A stretch of 55,348 bases of DNA from Nephromyces sp. MM_2019 (lineage: Eukaryota; Apicomplexa; Aconoidasida; Nephromycida), in NCBI GenBank assembly GCA_015657535.1, contig JADHZB010001688.1:13746-69093 (forward strand). Reading direction: 5' to 3'. Shown piece by piece: positions 24,820 to 37,541 of the stretch. The notes beneath the pieces were generated by a model that worked only from the letters and a program-made list of their open reading frames with translations, made no database searches and was not told the origin of the DNA. Position 1 is the stretch's first letter, and each line of letters begins with the position of its first letter. The position numbers were made by a program, and so were the translations under genes.

Positions 24820-24905
24820 CGCTGCACTTCTGCGGTGACCCATCAGGGGCGCTGATACCACTACCCCGAAGGGCGGAGCCCTCCTTTTTTTCGAAGGGGT
24901 CAACC
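24820..24905 (+). terminator. GC-rich hairpin plus T7 run downstream of tRNA-Phe
   Basis: Directly after the tRNA a GC-rich stretch in AT-rich surroundings contains a perfect stem AGGGC-GGA-GCCCT followed by CC and seven T (about 24882-24888). A wider pairing of CCCC with GGGG flanks it. It is the first strong Pol III-type T run downstream of this tRNA, so the primary transcript may carry a structured trailer of about 65 nt or a second small RNA. The role is inferred. Confidence 0.45.
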
Positions 24906-24992
24906 GAGAATATCTGATTCCTTAGCCACACCTGCTGCACTGTTTCATGCTTCTTGTAAGGTCGTGCAAACCTTCAGTAGCTAAGTGAGCGA

Positions 24993-26301
24993 ATGTCGTT
25001 CTTGCGATCAAACTTGGTACGTCAGCTGGTAGCTCTATTTCTGCATCATGGACTTGGCCCAAATCCATGCAAAAAATGGGGGCTAGCTGCAGCCCACAGA
25101 AGGGAAATATGTCTGCAAGTTTTATGAAGTCCAGTAGCAAAGCTTTGCCGCAAAGAAGCCTGTGATGAATATTGATTCAACGTTTAGTTTAACTCCGTTC
25201 ACCACATTCATTGGAGAGGATGCTGTCACCCTTCCGATGATTATAGTTTCACTGGGTTAGTCACCTTGAGATGCATATTCCTTTTGGTTCAAGGTTACCA
25301 CGAAAAATGCCCGAAGTGATCAGGTGCAGCCTACGCTAGATATTTTTCCCAGGTATTTATTCTAATATGGCTTGAGATACAAAGGTCAAAACCGTCGCTA
25401 TTTTAGCACAGCTACGGGTAAGCTCATATTCTATGCTAGTGTGTTAACTCTCAAGCTGGTGAGGCTAGTGTATCCAACGAACGCAGGAAAGTGGTAGGAT
25501 GATGCTGCAAGCTGCCTTTTACACCAGTAGATATTGCTTCAAAGCAGGAAGACAGTGCAAAAAATTATGGGTCCAGCCCTTGAAATACACGTTACACACA
25601 TGCATATTTTAATATAGACTCATAACGGTAAAGCTATAGATTGCAGCAAAAAAGAAATGACCCCTTGAGAAGTTATCAGGATGTTGTTGTAGTCATGTAA
25701 AATATGTGTGGTTGGTACGGTTTTCAGATGGTTTTTATCAAGCTGGCCATAGATTGTTAAACCTACAGAATTGAAAAAGTATCCTCGCAAAACAGGTGGG
25801 CTCACACCAGATAATGACTAGACTTATTTTTAGGAGCTATTTTTCCTTACTACTGTTATGTTTGATATACTCAATGCAGTATAAAAAGCAAGGAGAATCC
25901 CTTCTTACTAGTTACAGGCTAATGGCTTATTACTTAACATGACTAACAAGTAACAATACTAACAATTCTATCAGCTATTCAATAACTTACAATTGCATGT
26001 AATAAATAGATTGAATGCAAAGGGTACGGAAGGATGGAATTTGGAAGTAGGTTATAAGAAGTTGTATCAAAGCAAAATTTATATGCAGGGACTTCCAAAC
26101 TTCAGCAGCCTCCAGCAGGTGGGTACAAAGACTTTTATCTAAATTTTTCAGCTGCCACTGTACTTCGCTATTTCCAAAATGCTAATTTCGAATTCCAATT
26201 ATGAACTAAAGATTTTTCTTGCCAGCAAAGAAACCTCTCGTATAGATTTTAAGCCAGGTAACCCGTTTATACTGGGAAGATGCAAGCACGGGCGACTTTA
26301 G
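24993..26301 (+). CDS. Hypothetical multi-exon protein (tentative)
   Basis: No family is recognised. Exon-like pieces in coherent order: 24993-25016 (MSFLRSNL, donor gtacgt); 25138-25255 (containing KKPVMNIDSTFSLTPFTTF); 25975-26118, whose acceptor has a textbook branch site tactaac followed by tctatcag (containing EGWNLEVGYKKLYQSKIY); and 26152-26301 after aatttttcag, ending at TAG. The last two pieces are in phase. The link from 25255 to 25975 is not resolved, and exons are probably missing (a candidate is 25738-25790). The start resembles a mitochondrial presequence. An alternative last exon from 26278 (frame containing STGDFRLMMLLQHRDTLEG, stop near 26452) is also open. A minus-strand frame over 24922-25159 competes with it. 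Confidence 0.3.
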
Positions 26302-27397
26302 ACTTATGATGCTGCTTCAACACCGCGACACACTGGAGGGAGCCAAAATTTTTTCTGCTAATTTAGTAAAATCGGCTACGCTGATCAATATATTTTCATC
26401 TTCAAAAACAATCCAAAAGCCTACGATAATTTGCCTCTTGGAGGCATTCTAGACCTATTTTTGTTGTGTAAACAGATTGCTGATAAAATCTAGTGGGTCA
26501 GTGACACATTTAATGCAACATATACAACTGTAGATACTCATGGATGCACATTGGATTCTTCTGGCCCGCACATTTAGAAGTTTCTTCCCTATTTAGAGAC
26601 TTTGAAACTCAAGGTGTTAGCCATGCAAAGCTCACTAAGTAATAACCTATCGCAATGACGTGGTAATTTTCCAAAAGGTACATTATTAATATTAGAATGA
26701 CGTCATGGTTCAGCGATTATCTCGTGAAGTATAACATATTCAATACCTTTTGGAAAGAGAGTATCAAGATACATGAGGTATCATTATCCGTAGATCTCCT
26801 AAATATCCTCGTGAAAGTATAGAGTAGCCACGAATCCCCCATTTGCATATTATTAGTAATGCACTTATATTTGCTACCTCGAGTGTCATTTCAAGCTATC
26901 ACCTTTAAAAAGGGTGAAAACTGCGCTCATTCCCTAGAATTATTGCGGGAAGGCTTCCATGAGAAGGAAAAAATGGAATCTGTTTGGCTCATGTTTATGA
27001 AAAGTCCTTTTTTGGGGTTTTCTTATTTAGCAACAGGAAAATATTTTCCAAACGCTTGCAGTTAAAATATCGTCTTATTATGCCTAGTCTTTTTAAAAGC
27101 GAGATATTATTTATCTAATAAATACTGAATTCTCTTCACCCCCAGCAATATATTGGGTACCAAAAAATAATTGAACCCTAACTCTTGAAACTTACGTACA
27201 GCTAAGAATCCTAGAGTAATTATTAATCCAGGATGCCGGCGTGCATTAAAGTACCAGCTTTTCGCTCAACGGTACTTATTTATCAGAATAAAATACTAAC
27301 CCGAGACATACGTCAAATCATCTTTTTAAGATGTTTATATACTGCTCATCGCTCCAGAAACATATGGTGTGCCGCGCAAGGATTGATTTATACCTAC
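26302..27397. other. Region with short frames only
   Basis: Two plus-strand stretches look protein-like. 26697-26768 (MTSWFSDYLVKYNIF..., followed by a gtatca donor) is one. 26859-27065 (68 codons, containing KGENCAHSLELLREGF) is the other. Their phases do not join directly, and neither matches a family I know. 27181-27397 holds a plus-strand frame (27233-27484) antisense to the minus-strand exon candidate below. Confidence 0.25.
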
Positions 27398-28151
27398 AAG
27401 GATGCCTCCAGCCAAAGAAGCATAATACTTTGCAAAACTAAAGCCCACCGCAGTTTCAGCAATGGAGACAATTGTGAAAATTAGCAATACCAGCCCTATA
27501 AATTCCTCCTTGTGTCTACATGCCTCTTGCTCGTATTATTCGCTAAATGATCATTCTCTTTGTTTTGATATCGCAAGGCTGAGGCATTGGTTCTTAGAAT
27601 AAGTCGAAAGAGCTCAGATTTTTTATAAAATGTTTAACCATGATCATTGTTCCTTAATATACAAATAAAAACATGTAGTACTAGGCCCCTGGGGTGGCAT
27701 AAGATCTGATGCTTTGTTTTTCCTCATTAAAAGTAGAAGACTTACCCAAGGAAAATTTTGCGATATGACCTGATAGGGAAAAACATCGCAGGCGTTTCAA
27801 CTTTTTAATGTCGAAATCGTTGCATTCTTTTACATCGGGTAACTGTTGAAATTTAAGTTTCCACAAACCTCGGACTTAGCCAATAGGAATATAAGACAAC
27901 TTTCAAATAGCTTGCAAGACTAAATTTCTGGAAAAAAGTTCAAAATTTGTTGCAATGTTTCCTCCCAAGAGTTCTGGCTTTTTTTCAGATTTTAAGTGGT
28001 ACTCTAAACACTTTCGTTGTCCATTATCCGGCACCAAATAGCATACAAGCCATACTAGATCCCTGTCGGTTTTGATGATTTACTATCCTATTGAAATATG
28101 AAGCGAATATTTTTCTTCGGTACTGAAACGTACTCGTTTGCAGGAACTTGT
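27398..28151 (-). CDS. Hypothetical membrane protein, partial exon chain (tentative)
   Basis: Three minus-strand pieces join in phase with GT-AG borders: 28151-28084 (KFLQTSTFQYRRKIFASY..., donor gtaaat), 27842-27746 (LPDVKECNDFDIKKLKRL..., acceptor tttcaacag, donor gtaagt) and 27495-27398 (LVLLIFTIVSIAETAVGF..., donor gtaggt). The last piece is a strong transmembrane helix containing an internal Glu. The first and last exons of the gene were not found. The consistent phases and two near-consensus donors are the support. No family could be named. Confidence 0.3.
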
Positions 28152-28499
28152 CTATTCTTGGCAAGCAAGCCGCCACTCACAGCCTCCTTGTAGTGTTTTA
28201 TTCTCTAACTTGATACTTTTAACAAGTCAAGAGAAAAAAAAACTGAGTAATTTTTGACGGCTTAAACTGGAATACCTTCGTTAGCCATTTTTTATGTTAG
28301 TTACATTATTACCATAGCAACACACTTGTAGCTAGTTCGAAAAACACATTCGATAGCATGATTTCTTCACGGCGATTGCTTTCCCAGATACGCAGAGAAA
28401 ACGATAAGTTGGAAATGATATTACCTATTTTTTTTTTCCCACGTGTAGCAAAGCTTCATTTGTGGAAATTTTAAGCCGGTGTCGACAGTTTGCTTACCT

Positions 28500-28625
28500 A
28501 AAGTGACTTTTGGTTGACGGTGCCCCTGGCACTGAGCTGTGCCTGCACTACGAGTTGTGGCGTGGACCGGTACCGGCGCGGCGTATTGTCAGATGGATTT
28601 CAAAGGAAGCCAGGTAATATCAATT
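28500..28625. other. Local GC-rich island
   Basis: About 100 bases (ggtgcccctggcactgagct ... ggaccggtaccggcgcggcg) are markedly GC-rich within AT-rich DNA. A plus-strand frame from 28514 is open for 75 codons, but no family is recognised. It could be an exon, a structured RNA or a CpG-type promoter element. None of these can be decided from sequence. Confidence 0.3.
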
Positions 28626-29134
28626 TCGCTATATATCCGAAAGTTAGAGCTGTACGTAGCATAAAAAGATACAATTGTTTATTTCTTGCTAATTACAATG
28701 GAGCGAAGTTGATATATCTTCGTCGCCGCTGTCTGCCCTAGCTTCGCAAGGTAAGGAAAGGAAACGCGCACAAGTATGGAAGCGCAGAAACGTGGATAAT
28801 CTATATTTCACTGCATTTATAATTCTAAAATACTGTTATATTCATTTTTTATTACAGTCATAAATATTTTTTTTGGGGCTGTAATCTCTAAAATTTTTCG
28901 CACTTTTGGTGTTATAACTTCTGCTACACCTCATCCTCGTCACCACTAGTATTAAATTTTTTCCCTGTGATGCCTAGGCTGTTTCCAGCTAGAGAGAAGC
29001 TAAACCTCCTCCAGAACTAAAAAAATCAGCATCATATACAAGAAAAGAAAAGCCATAAAAGACCATCAAGGTCACCCTAAGATGCCATACCAAGAAAAAG
29101 CTTATGTAAGATCAAGTGAAGCAAAGCTGACAGC

Positions 29135-32100
29135 ATGAGCAGGCAGTCTCCAAAATCCGGAAGCGATAAAGTTTCCGAACCTTCTACATCTGAGACAGCG
29201 AAGTTTCTCCAGGTGCAGAAAACAAGTTTCTTCGGAAGGCTTGGCTCCAGAACGGCTTCGTCCACCGACGGGTTGTGCCTATCAAAGCAGGATACTGGTG
29301 AATTTTTCTGTTATAATACTCAACTATCGCGTTTCCTGCTTGATCAATTGTTGTTATGCTGGGTAAAATTCCGTATGATATTGCGCTTTTTGAGAATTGC
29401 ATCATACAAACCAGCTTGAGTAAAACCAAGCCTTAGTGAAAGAAATTTGTAGTTATTTATGAACAAGCTCCATGGTATGGCTACTAATCAGGTGTCTCTA
29501 GCCAGTTACTATCTGCTTTGAGGTTTCAACTCTCATACGACGAAGAGTACTACAGTGCTGGAGTGGATGTCGGTAAGGCTACACGATTCGCCAATTTTCA
29601 CCTAGATCCTGTAATCTAGGTAGCATTTTTATTAATGAAAAAAATTTTCAAAGGCTATTTAATAAACCACTGGATAACTTGTGATGTTTTTACACAAATC
29701 TACGATATATTTTGGCCTCGCTAAACTTCTTCCGTACGAGCATTAGATGTATAGATTACTTTATCCTATTCTGTTTCCGTAAAAGCTATAATTTTTTCAA
29801 CCTTTAAATTAAATAGTGAGCTATCCAGCAGGTGCAGAATATTTCATATAATACATTTCAAGTCAGTAACCAACAAGTTTCGTTCACGATCTCACCTATA
29901 AGAATAGCCATGAGCTAAGACTTATCCCTTTTGGAAGTCTAAACTTCACAGCCTACTTTGAACGAATGCTCATTCAAAAAGTCAGTGTGCTAATCCGAAA
30001 ATATAATAATCTTGTTCTTCAATCATGAAATCTCTCAGGGTTTTTCGCTTTCCTGTTTGATCACGAGTTAGGATACCTGGACTGTATTTTCTATCGTCAT
30101 CCAGAAGATGCTAATGGTGGGTTCTATCTCAATGGTGATACGGGCTCCCTCACGATCAATTTAAATGATATGGCAGCTTCTTGCTGTGTAATTGTAATAG
30201 CACTGGCAACTGATACTACAGGACTTTCTATTACAGGTACAACGATGAGGCTTTTAATATTTTTAGGACATCATAAAAGCAGCCACAAGATAATTCATGT
30301 AATTATATTTTTTGAATTTGCTAGAAAACACTGAAAAAAACATTTTCACTGGATATGTAATACGTTTACAATGAACATTTTGCTATCTAGCGTGGTTAAT
30401 ACTGAATATAGAGGGTAAGTGCTGTGTCTGCATTCAGAATTAAAGGATGCAGAGATTGAAGTTTCTGCTGGCTTTCTTGGGAGTACGCTTTCTACAATTG
30501 TTTTTGAAGACACACAAAATAACCAAGAAGTCAAGCCTGGCGCCATATTTTTTGCCTTGGCAGAATATGCCGGCTCCTGGTTCTACAGAGAAATGAAACA
30601 ATTTACCAGTTCTGGAAGCCTATCAGGCTTGCTGCATCCGAGCAAAGTACTATTAACTAGGCATATTAGTTACAAAGACGCAAGTGTAGATATTAATAGG
30701 GGGGAATCATTGAGCGGGAAGGCACCATTTTTATTATTACTATAGTGGTTATATTTTTCCCGGAAATCAAGGATGCTCTGGCTTAGCTTTGTGATGAAGA
30801 GAGGCTGCAGTGTGATATTGTAGACGCAAAGTCTATTTATACTCCAAAAAAGAGCTATCAAATATAAAATATTATATGCATCCCAATAATTGAATCAAAT
30901 AAAAATATGTTTGATTAAAAAAAACTTATCAATGCATCTGCAACGATAGCATCTCCTTATAAGTATATTGAGGCCAAGCCACTAGCTACTCTACCTGCTG
31001 CGCTCCCAACTTTTCAGGCAGTGGCCTCAGACATGCTTGTTGAAGTAGCACTTCAAGGGAGGAGTAAAGTTGCCAAGCCGTTAAGCTCACTACTAAGGGA
31101 GAAACAGGTAGATTTTGCCAGCAGAAGCTACAGCTTTTTATAGCGGGTTTTTCCTAGCGATTCTTGACTATACCAATTTGAGCGAGCTGTATGCCCCCAG
31201 CCTTCTTCCAGAAGTGGAATATATTAGGAGTTAACACAGGAATTCTCCTACCTTGATTAAATTTTTTGTAAATTCTTGAGTTCTTTTATATGATATTCCT
31301 ATGACTTCCTGCGTAATTGGAGAAAATTTTGCATCCTGTGAAAAAAGTCGTAAAAAATATCTCTTGAAATTAGGAATGTAAACACGGAAATAGGAGGCTA
31401 CTTAGTAAATTTTATGTTTGCTACTTCTATGATTTCAACTCATACTGTTAAAAAGCTAGATTTTTTTGTGCTTTTAATGCAGAAAAAAGGCTTATCATCA
31501 CCATATGCAGATATGGGAGCTAGAAACTCTGGCGAGCTGACAAAGTCAAGCCCTCGGTCTAATGCAGACTTAGGGAACCGAGAAAGTGATATAAGCAGAA
31601 GGTTCTTTACAAAAGCGGAATCTTTACAACCAGCATCTGAAATACGAAGTTTATCCCCTTCAGGTATTGCAACTTGCCATAATCATCGCTGGTGCCAAAA
31701 TGGACGCTTGCGTCTGATTTAAGGAAATAAGCACGAAAACACCGTTATAGAGTCACGCTATTTACTTTTTCTTATTCAAGGCTTTAAAACTTTTTGCAAA
31801 ATAGTTACTAAATGCGCAACAATTGCTGTGTCAATTTAGTGTAAATAATACATACTACCCGGATGCAAGCGTCTCAGCTTATTAATGGTACAATTGCGTA
31901 GGGACTATTTTGTACAAAATCGCTTTAGAATGCCGAAGCTATTTTTTTTCTGTTTTGCCCTATTGAGTGTAATGCCTTAAAATGCATGCTCAGCATTCAA
32001 GTTGTGTTCAAGGCATCTCTTAGTTGCTACGAAAAGTGTACCCTCACGAAGATTTTGGCGTCATTGCGTCTTAGCCGTTCTATAGCTTAAGCGTTTATCG

Positions 32101-32245
32101 TATCCGCTGGATCAACAACGCATGAAAACTATTTTTCGCTAAGGCGCATATTCTGCGATGGTTTTTTTCAGATGCCGTATGGAAGAAGGATATTGAGAGA
32201 CGTTTGGAAAGAATTGAGACTTTTCTGCAGGAACGCCAAAGATAG
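29135..32245 (+). CDS. TerD-like (tellurium-resistance/stress) domain protein
   Basis: Seven exons with matching phases: 29135-29297, 29492-29572, 30039-30236, 30438-30646, 31018-31107, 31483-31663 and 32172-32245, giving 331 residues. Residues 1-54 are Ser/Thr-rich and basic. About 62-215 follow the TerD order: FLFD, then CIFYRHPEDANGGFYLNGD where bacterial members have FIFYN...GS..H.GD, LTINL, VIVIALAT, LKDAEIEVS, and AIFFALAEYAGSWFY where they have ALVFGELYR.NGEWKF. A linker follows, and the last 24 residues are a charged coiled coil (DIERRLERIETFLQERQR). Bacterial TerD proteins are calcium-binding stress proteins, and a TerD domain is also known in Dictyostelium CABP1. Here the Asp-rich metal loops (DLDAS, GDDE) are missing or shortened. 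The exon 4 donor (30647, gtacta) is the weakest border. The function is unknown. Confidence 0.65.
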
Positions 32246-35200
32246 AAATGATGTACTGTGCTTGTGAGCTACAGCGTAAGGTGGGCGCAGCCATTTAGCG
32301 CCCCGGTACTCCCAGCGAAGAGAAACTGAGCAGAGAACTACCGGCTGAAATATGAAAGTTGCATTCATTTTCGCCTCTGCATATCTTTTTGAAAAATTAA
32401 AGCCTCTCTGAGAGATTCATTCTGGTTATCACGGGTTGCATTGTGCTAAATCAATAGGGATAAGGTATGATTCTAAGAGTCAAGATATGTGGATAGCGGT
32501 TAAGCTGGGCACACAGGTGACTTTGCACATAACTGCTTCAATATTTGCTAAGGAGCTTTTCATTAGCTATAGCCTGGTTTTTTATGTAATAAAAGTGGAA
32601 TTGCAAAATACGTAGAAGCATAGCAACTTGCAGATTTATGAACGAGCGCTTCTGCACACGCATTACAGTGAGGCTAAATACTTAGTAAAGCCACAGCAAA
32701 TTCAAGATTTCTTCTTATCCGTAACTTGAATATATATGTCTTCACATACCAGCGAGAGAGCTTGATCCCTATTGAAAATGCACCTTGCGCTATACCCAGA
32801 GGATAGTCCTCATAATCTATATTGTCTGAGTGAGAATATAGCATTTAACGTTGTGGTATGCGTAATGTAGATGACATATTCGGTAAGCATGACCGTGATG
32901 CACCGTTACACTTGCCATTACGCCGCATCCTAATCTATTGGGTTCAGTTTACAGCATAATATACCGCAAGCAGCTAAATTTCTTCTTGCAGTAAGCCTAT
33001 CATAAGATATAAAACGGTTCAACATCACAATCAAAAAAAGGGACAATTCGTTAGGCACAACTTATTTGATCACTCCATTAGTGCTTTGATTTTTGCAACA
33101 AATTTAGAGAGCAATACCAGTTGAGCGCTTTCAATGATTTGATACGTGAAAGTTTTACTTGTATCCGAATTTGATTGGTCTAAACTCTAATAACAGAGAA
33201 AAATGCATAGGCTGCAGGCAATGACAAAAGTCGTTGGAAATATCATGAAACGCCAGGGATAGGTTAATGGAACCGTAAATACCACTATTGTAGTTAGTTT
33301 CATCTATTTTTAGCCTTGTTCGCTCGGACCTTGACCATAGAGCCTTCGGAAGCCTTTCGTTATCGAAAAGAATATTTAGCTAACATTATTGCGCCAAATC
33401 ACTTTCAATATGATTCCAAACTTTTATAAATCTTTTTTTTTGACGCCATGTGATGCCATGGCGAGAACGAGACACGACCAATTACGCTTCAAAAAGTTAA
33501 AGTTACATATCCGGCGGATCTGATTCCAGAAAAATCCTCAACTTCGTAGCTATGTGTGGTACATATTTTCATTCTGCAGACATTTTTTATATCATTGCAT
33601 CTGATTGATTACACACTATAGATGAACGTAACAAATTACGCGCCATATCATCGACAGGAGCAAGATATAGCTCACAACTCTGTAAGCGTAGATAAAAGTT
33701 TCATTGAAGTAGTAGAGTTGGCCTATATAACCCTTAATATACTACTTGCATGCCGCAGATTCCCACTAGAATCACGAGATCAATCCAATGCATGTTTTCT
33801 TCCACTTTAAAAATAAGTCAGTTTATTTGTCGCTCTGATCTTAGCACACACTTTTACTGGCATTCACGATTTCACCTGATTTTCTTTATAAGTTAATTGT
33901 TACGAAAAAAATGAGGCGAACCTAATAGCATTTCCTTGCACCCCAGAGCTGGCATAGGATCTACCAGACATTACGGGATTAGGCGTGGGTGAGCGCAGCT
34001 CAAGCTGCGCTTATAATAGCTCAGAAATCGGTTTCTTATACAGACATTGAAACTAAGTGTTTTTCCCCTACTGGTAGAATGTTTCGAAGGGCTTAGCATG
34101 TATATCGTAATAGCATGAATATTGTATTAAATCGCTGAAAAAGTAGTGAATATGCATTAGAACTGCGAATCGACTAAAAGGCTTATGCAAAATTTGTCTA
34201 GAACAGGAACAAGTTAAAAGTGATGCTCTCGGACTTTCTGTTGCTTAGAAAAAGATACATTGCATCTTCTTTTTTCCACTCATATACTGGTAGTACTAAA
34301 CGCATGATCAGAGTGCACTAAACTACACTCGGTTTGCTGCGAATAACAATTTGTCAATTCCCAGCTATGTATATCAAGCAACCAGAACAGCATTTTTCAA
34401 CTTTTGGTGTGTTATGCCTAGAATGTTTTTGAGAAAACTTGGGTAATTAGGAGTTAAAGAAAATAAAGTCCTTCATAGTTGCTAGCTTGATTTAAGATGG
34501 CCTGAAGTTGTTTATTTCAAAGCAGATTTTCTTGCTGCCATTCAGTGCACTTGAACTATAAAGTTTTAGTCAATTCAGGCTATGGCACCTCATGTAAGGG
34601 TGCCTAAATTGAATTCCATGCTTGCGTACTTGTCCATGAATGTAATGGGCAGGAAGTAAAATTCATGTCTTTGCTTCTCACACTACCTAACTATTTAAAT
34701 ATTAGAACGAAAACTAGCGGTGTTATGCTTGTCTCAGATTCGTCGGCCATCTCTAACAATTTAAGAAGGCTGCGTTTTGAGCGTGGGCTGATATTTCTTA
34801 CCAAATGAGTGGGCAGGCTGCCTCTGAGCCGAAGGAATATGCCAGTTGAACCAACTTCACGCGCTGTGAGTTCGCTAATCCCCAAAATAAACTAAACACG
34901 TAAAGCGTACGAGACCACTCATAATGCAACTTTCCCGTTTCAAAGCCAGGAAACTGGGTACTGCTAAAAAAACATGCAAAACTTGCGCATACAGTGGTTT
35001 TTTTATTTACAAGAAGTTATCGCATATTACCTTGCTTCTATTCTCAATGGCGGGTTTCACTTATTAATAAACAAGCTCTTTAGTAAAACTCTTATCAAAG
35101 TCCTTCAAAACTAATTTTAGCACTTAAAGTCAGCAAGCGCCTTTGTGTGAGAAACGCAGCAAGTTTTAAATTTAAGGACTGCTTGACCTTGATCTGAACT

Positions 35201-37541
35201 CGATATGCCGAACACTTGACACCCATGATTCAAGCACTTGCCACAAGAGCAGCGACACTTTGCTGTGAACACGCCTCAATGCACTACGGGCACCTCAATG
35301 CTGCTTTTAGTACACTAATAACTGTATAACTATCATAGTTGTGTAGCTAACAAAGCCCGCTGTAATATAACAACAAATCAGCGTAAAACAAATTAAGTAC
35401 CCAGACTATGCTCATAGTCCTCGATATGACCGCCTTTCTCGTATTCAGCTGAGAATGTTAATCAAATTAAGGAAAGGTCAAAAATTGCGGCCCTAACCGG
35501 CATCATCTAGGAGCAGACGCGCTTCTAGCGTACTTAGGTTAAATACGAAATTTGTCACAGGTATTGCATAACTTCACTTATGATAGGAGGCGAAGAAAAC
35601 GTGTGAATCGTAGTTCAATAGTTCCCCTGCAGTCCGTCGACTTATACATAAACTGCTATTGCTTATTCAGAAGGTTTGTGAATTTGCTTAAAATGTTTTC
35701 GATATCTCAATTAAGGTATCAGAGTAGCGGTATGCCACCAACTGCACAATTTGCTTCAATAGTATCGATTGTTTAACGGCCTTCAAATGCAAGTAGGCAG
35801 TTCCGCACCTCTTGTCACCTGCAAGAGTAGTGCATGATTGAAGCCAGAAAAATTGGCATACTTCGATAAAAAATCATGCAAAGAAAACTCTTCTTATTAA
35901 AGCTTATGAATAAATGTTTCTGTTTGCTGCATTTCCGTGACTTACTAGAAGGTGTGCCTTGCATAGTACTGTGAAAAGCTTTTGCTAGCCAACGTCTCCT
36001 AGTACAATTCCCACTGGTTGGAACGTGTTCTATGAAAGATGCCACTCACCTATAGTTAATATGCTTGTCATTACTAGGTTGAAACGTACGTCGCAACATC
36101 CACTGGATGCATTGAAGCCATCACCTTTTTTCTGAACCTGTTCTGGTGTACTGCTGAATCTAATATTTTTGTGAAGTTTTGTAAAACTTTCAAAAGGGTG
36201 GATCTGGTCATTACGCCTGGGGGCTCGCCGATCAAGCTTGTCTGACGCGTTGGAGGAGCGACTACAGACGCAGCCACGCAGGCGTATTATACGGTGCATT
36301 TCGCGTATAAACCAACAGTGTCATCGGCTTGTTAGTTTCAACATTTATTTTAGTAATATATATAGAGGGTTGCGATATTAGCTTTGCTCGATGAAATTTG
36401 GAAAACGAAAGGCAAATATAACGACATCGGATCTGCCCATCACACGAGTACTAAAATCCAATCAGAATAGTCAGCGTGGTGTTCAATCGGAAAAGCGTAG
36501 ATTCCCGCTGTTGAGCTTGGCTCTATTGGTGGGCCATATGCGAAACTGCGTTGCGCGCCGTTTCTACTAGAGCAAACAGAGGTGATACGCAGAGGTTCCG
36601 TACACCCACAATTCGGGAGATGCTTTACAGGCTGATTTGTGGTGAGGATACTTGCAAAAGCATCAATGCTTAAGCTCCGCTGCAGTGTATGCTAGGAAAA
36701 TTGGAAATTTTGATTTTTTGAGTATGCACTCTTTGCTGACAAGTATAGATACCTGGAGAACTCCTTCTCGAAAGTATATGATTCCCCTCAAAGATGTAAT
36801 CCGAAGCAAAACGCCTATGCGCAGGAAGAAAATATTGTGATCGTCAGCGGTGCAACGAGGCATGTGCACAAGGGAACATTACATTGACAACCACTATCAA
36901 TTTACCGCAAATGCAGTGTAAAATATAAGAAATAGCAGCTTTGGTGGAACATAAGCCGAAGCTTCGCTCGGAGGTTAGGCGTTGCGTCTTGCAGCAATAC
37001 AAATTAGCTAGAGCTGCATCCCCCTTAGTTTCAGCCTCTCTGGGGGCCTCACTGGTGCATGACATCATATATACTTTGAGAATTTCCGTATACTTTTATT
37101 GTTGTTCTACTCTGGAAGATTACTTGTGACATTTGTTGGTTTTGTGTTGTGTAGCTCGTAAGTCGGGTATAAAATACTTTGATTTGCTCGTGTGTAATGT
37201 AGAGGTCCCACGCGCAAGCTTTGAGTGTCTGAAGGTATCGATGCCTAGAAGATGTCTTATAATTGATGCATTGGATATGAAAATACGAAGGATATACTAA
37301 CGATTGAAAAAGTTTCGGCCTTGAAAGTACAGGTAATTAACTAGAAAAGTGCCATAGCGGTTATCTCCGTTGAACTTTAAGTTGATGCTCATGTGTAATT
37401 ATCCCCTGAATTTTGTCAGGAATACATCATATGATGCATTTCCAACTTCTTTCATGTAAACGTGTCGTTTTCTACCTTGGTTTCTACCATTGAGTATATA
37501 GCCAATATAGTAATGCAAATGAACCGGGAAATTACACAATC
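32246..37541. other. Long region without a supportable gene
   Basis: About 5.3 kb with only scattered frames of 60-90 codons on both strands, such as 33622-33810 (+), 34691-34885 (-) and the overlapping pairs at 36.0-36.3 and 36.65-37.1 kb. In most of these, plus and minus strands are open at the same place, which suggests chance in locally stop-poor DNA. No repeats, RNA genes or TG tracts were seen. Confidence 0.4.

Noticed and set aside
24922..25140. Minus-strand frame with DLGQVHDAEIELPADVP
   Set aside because: It overlaps plus-strand exon candidates, and its upstream junctions need a 12-nt first exon. It was kept only as a competing possibility.
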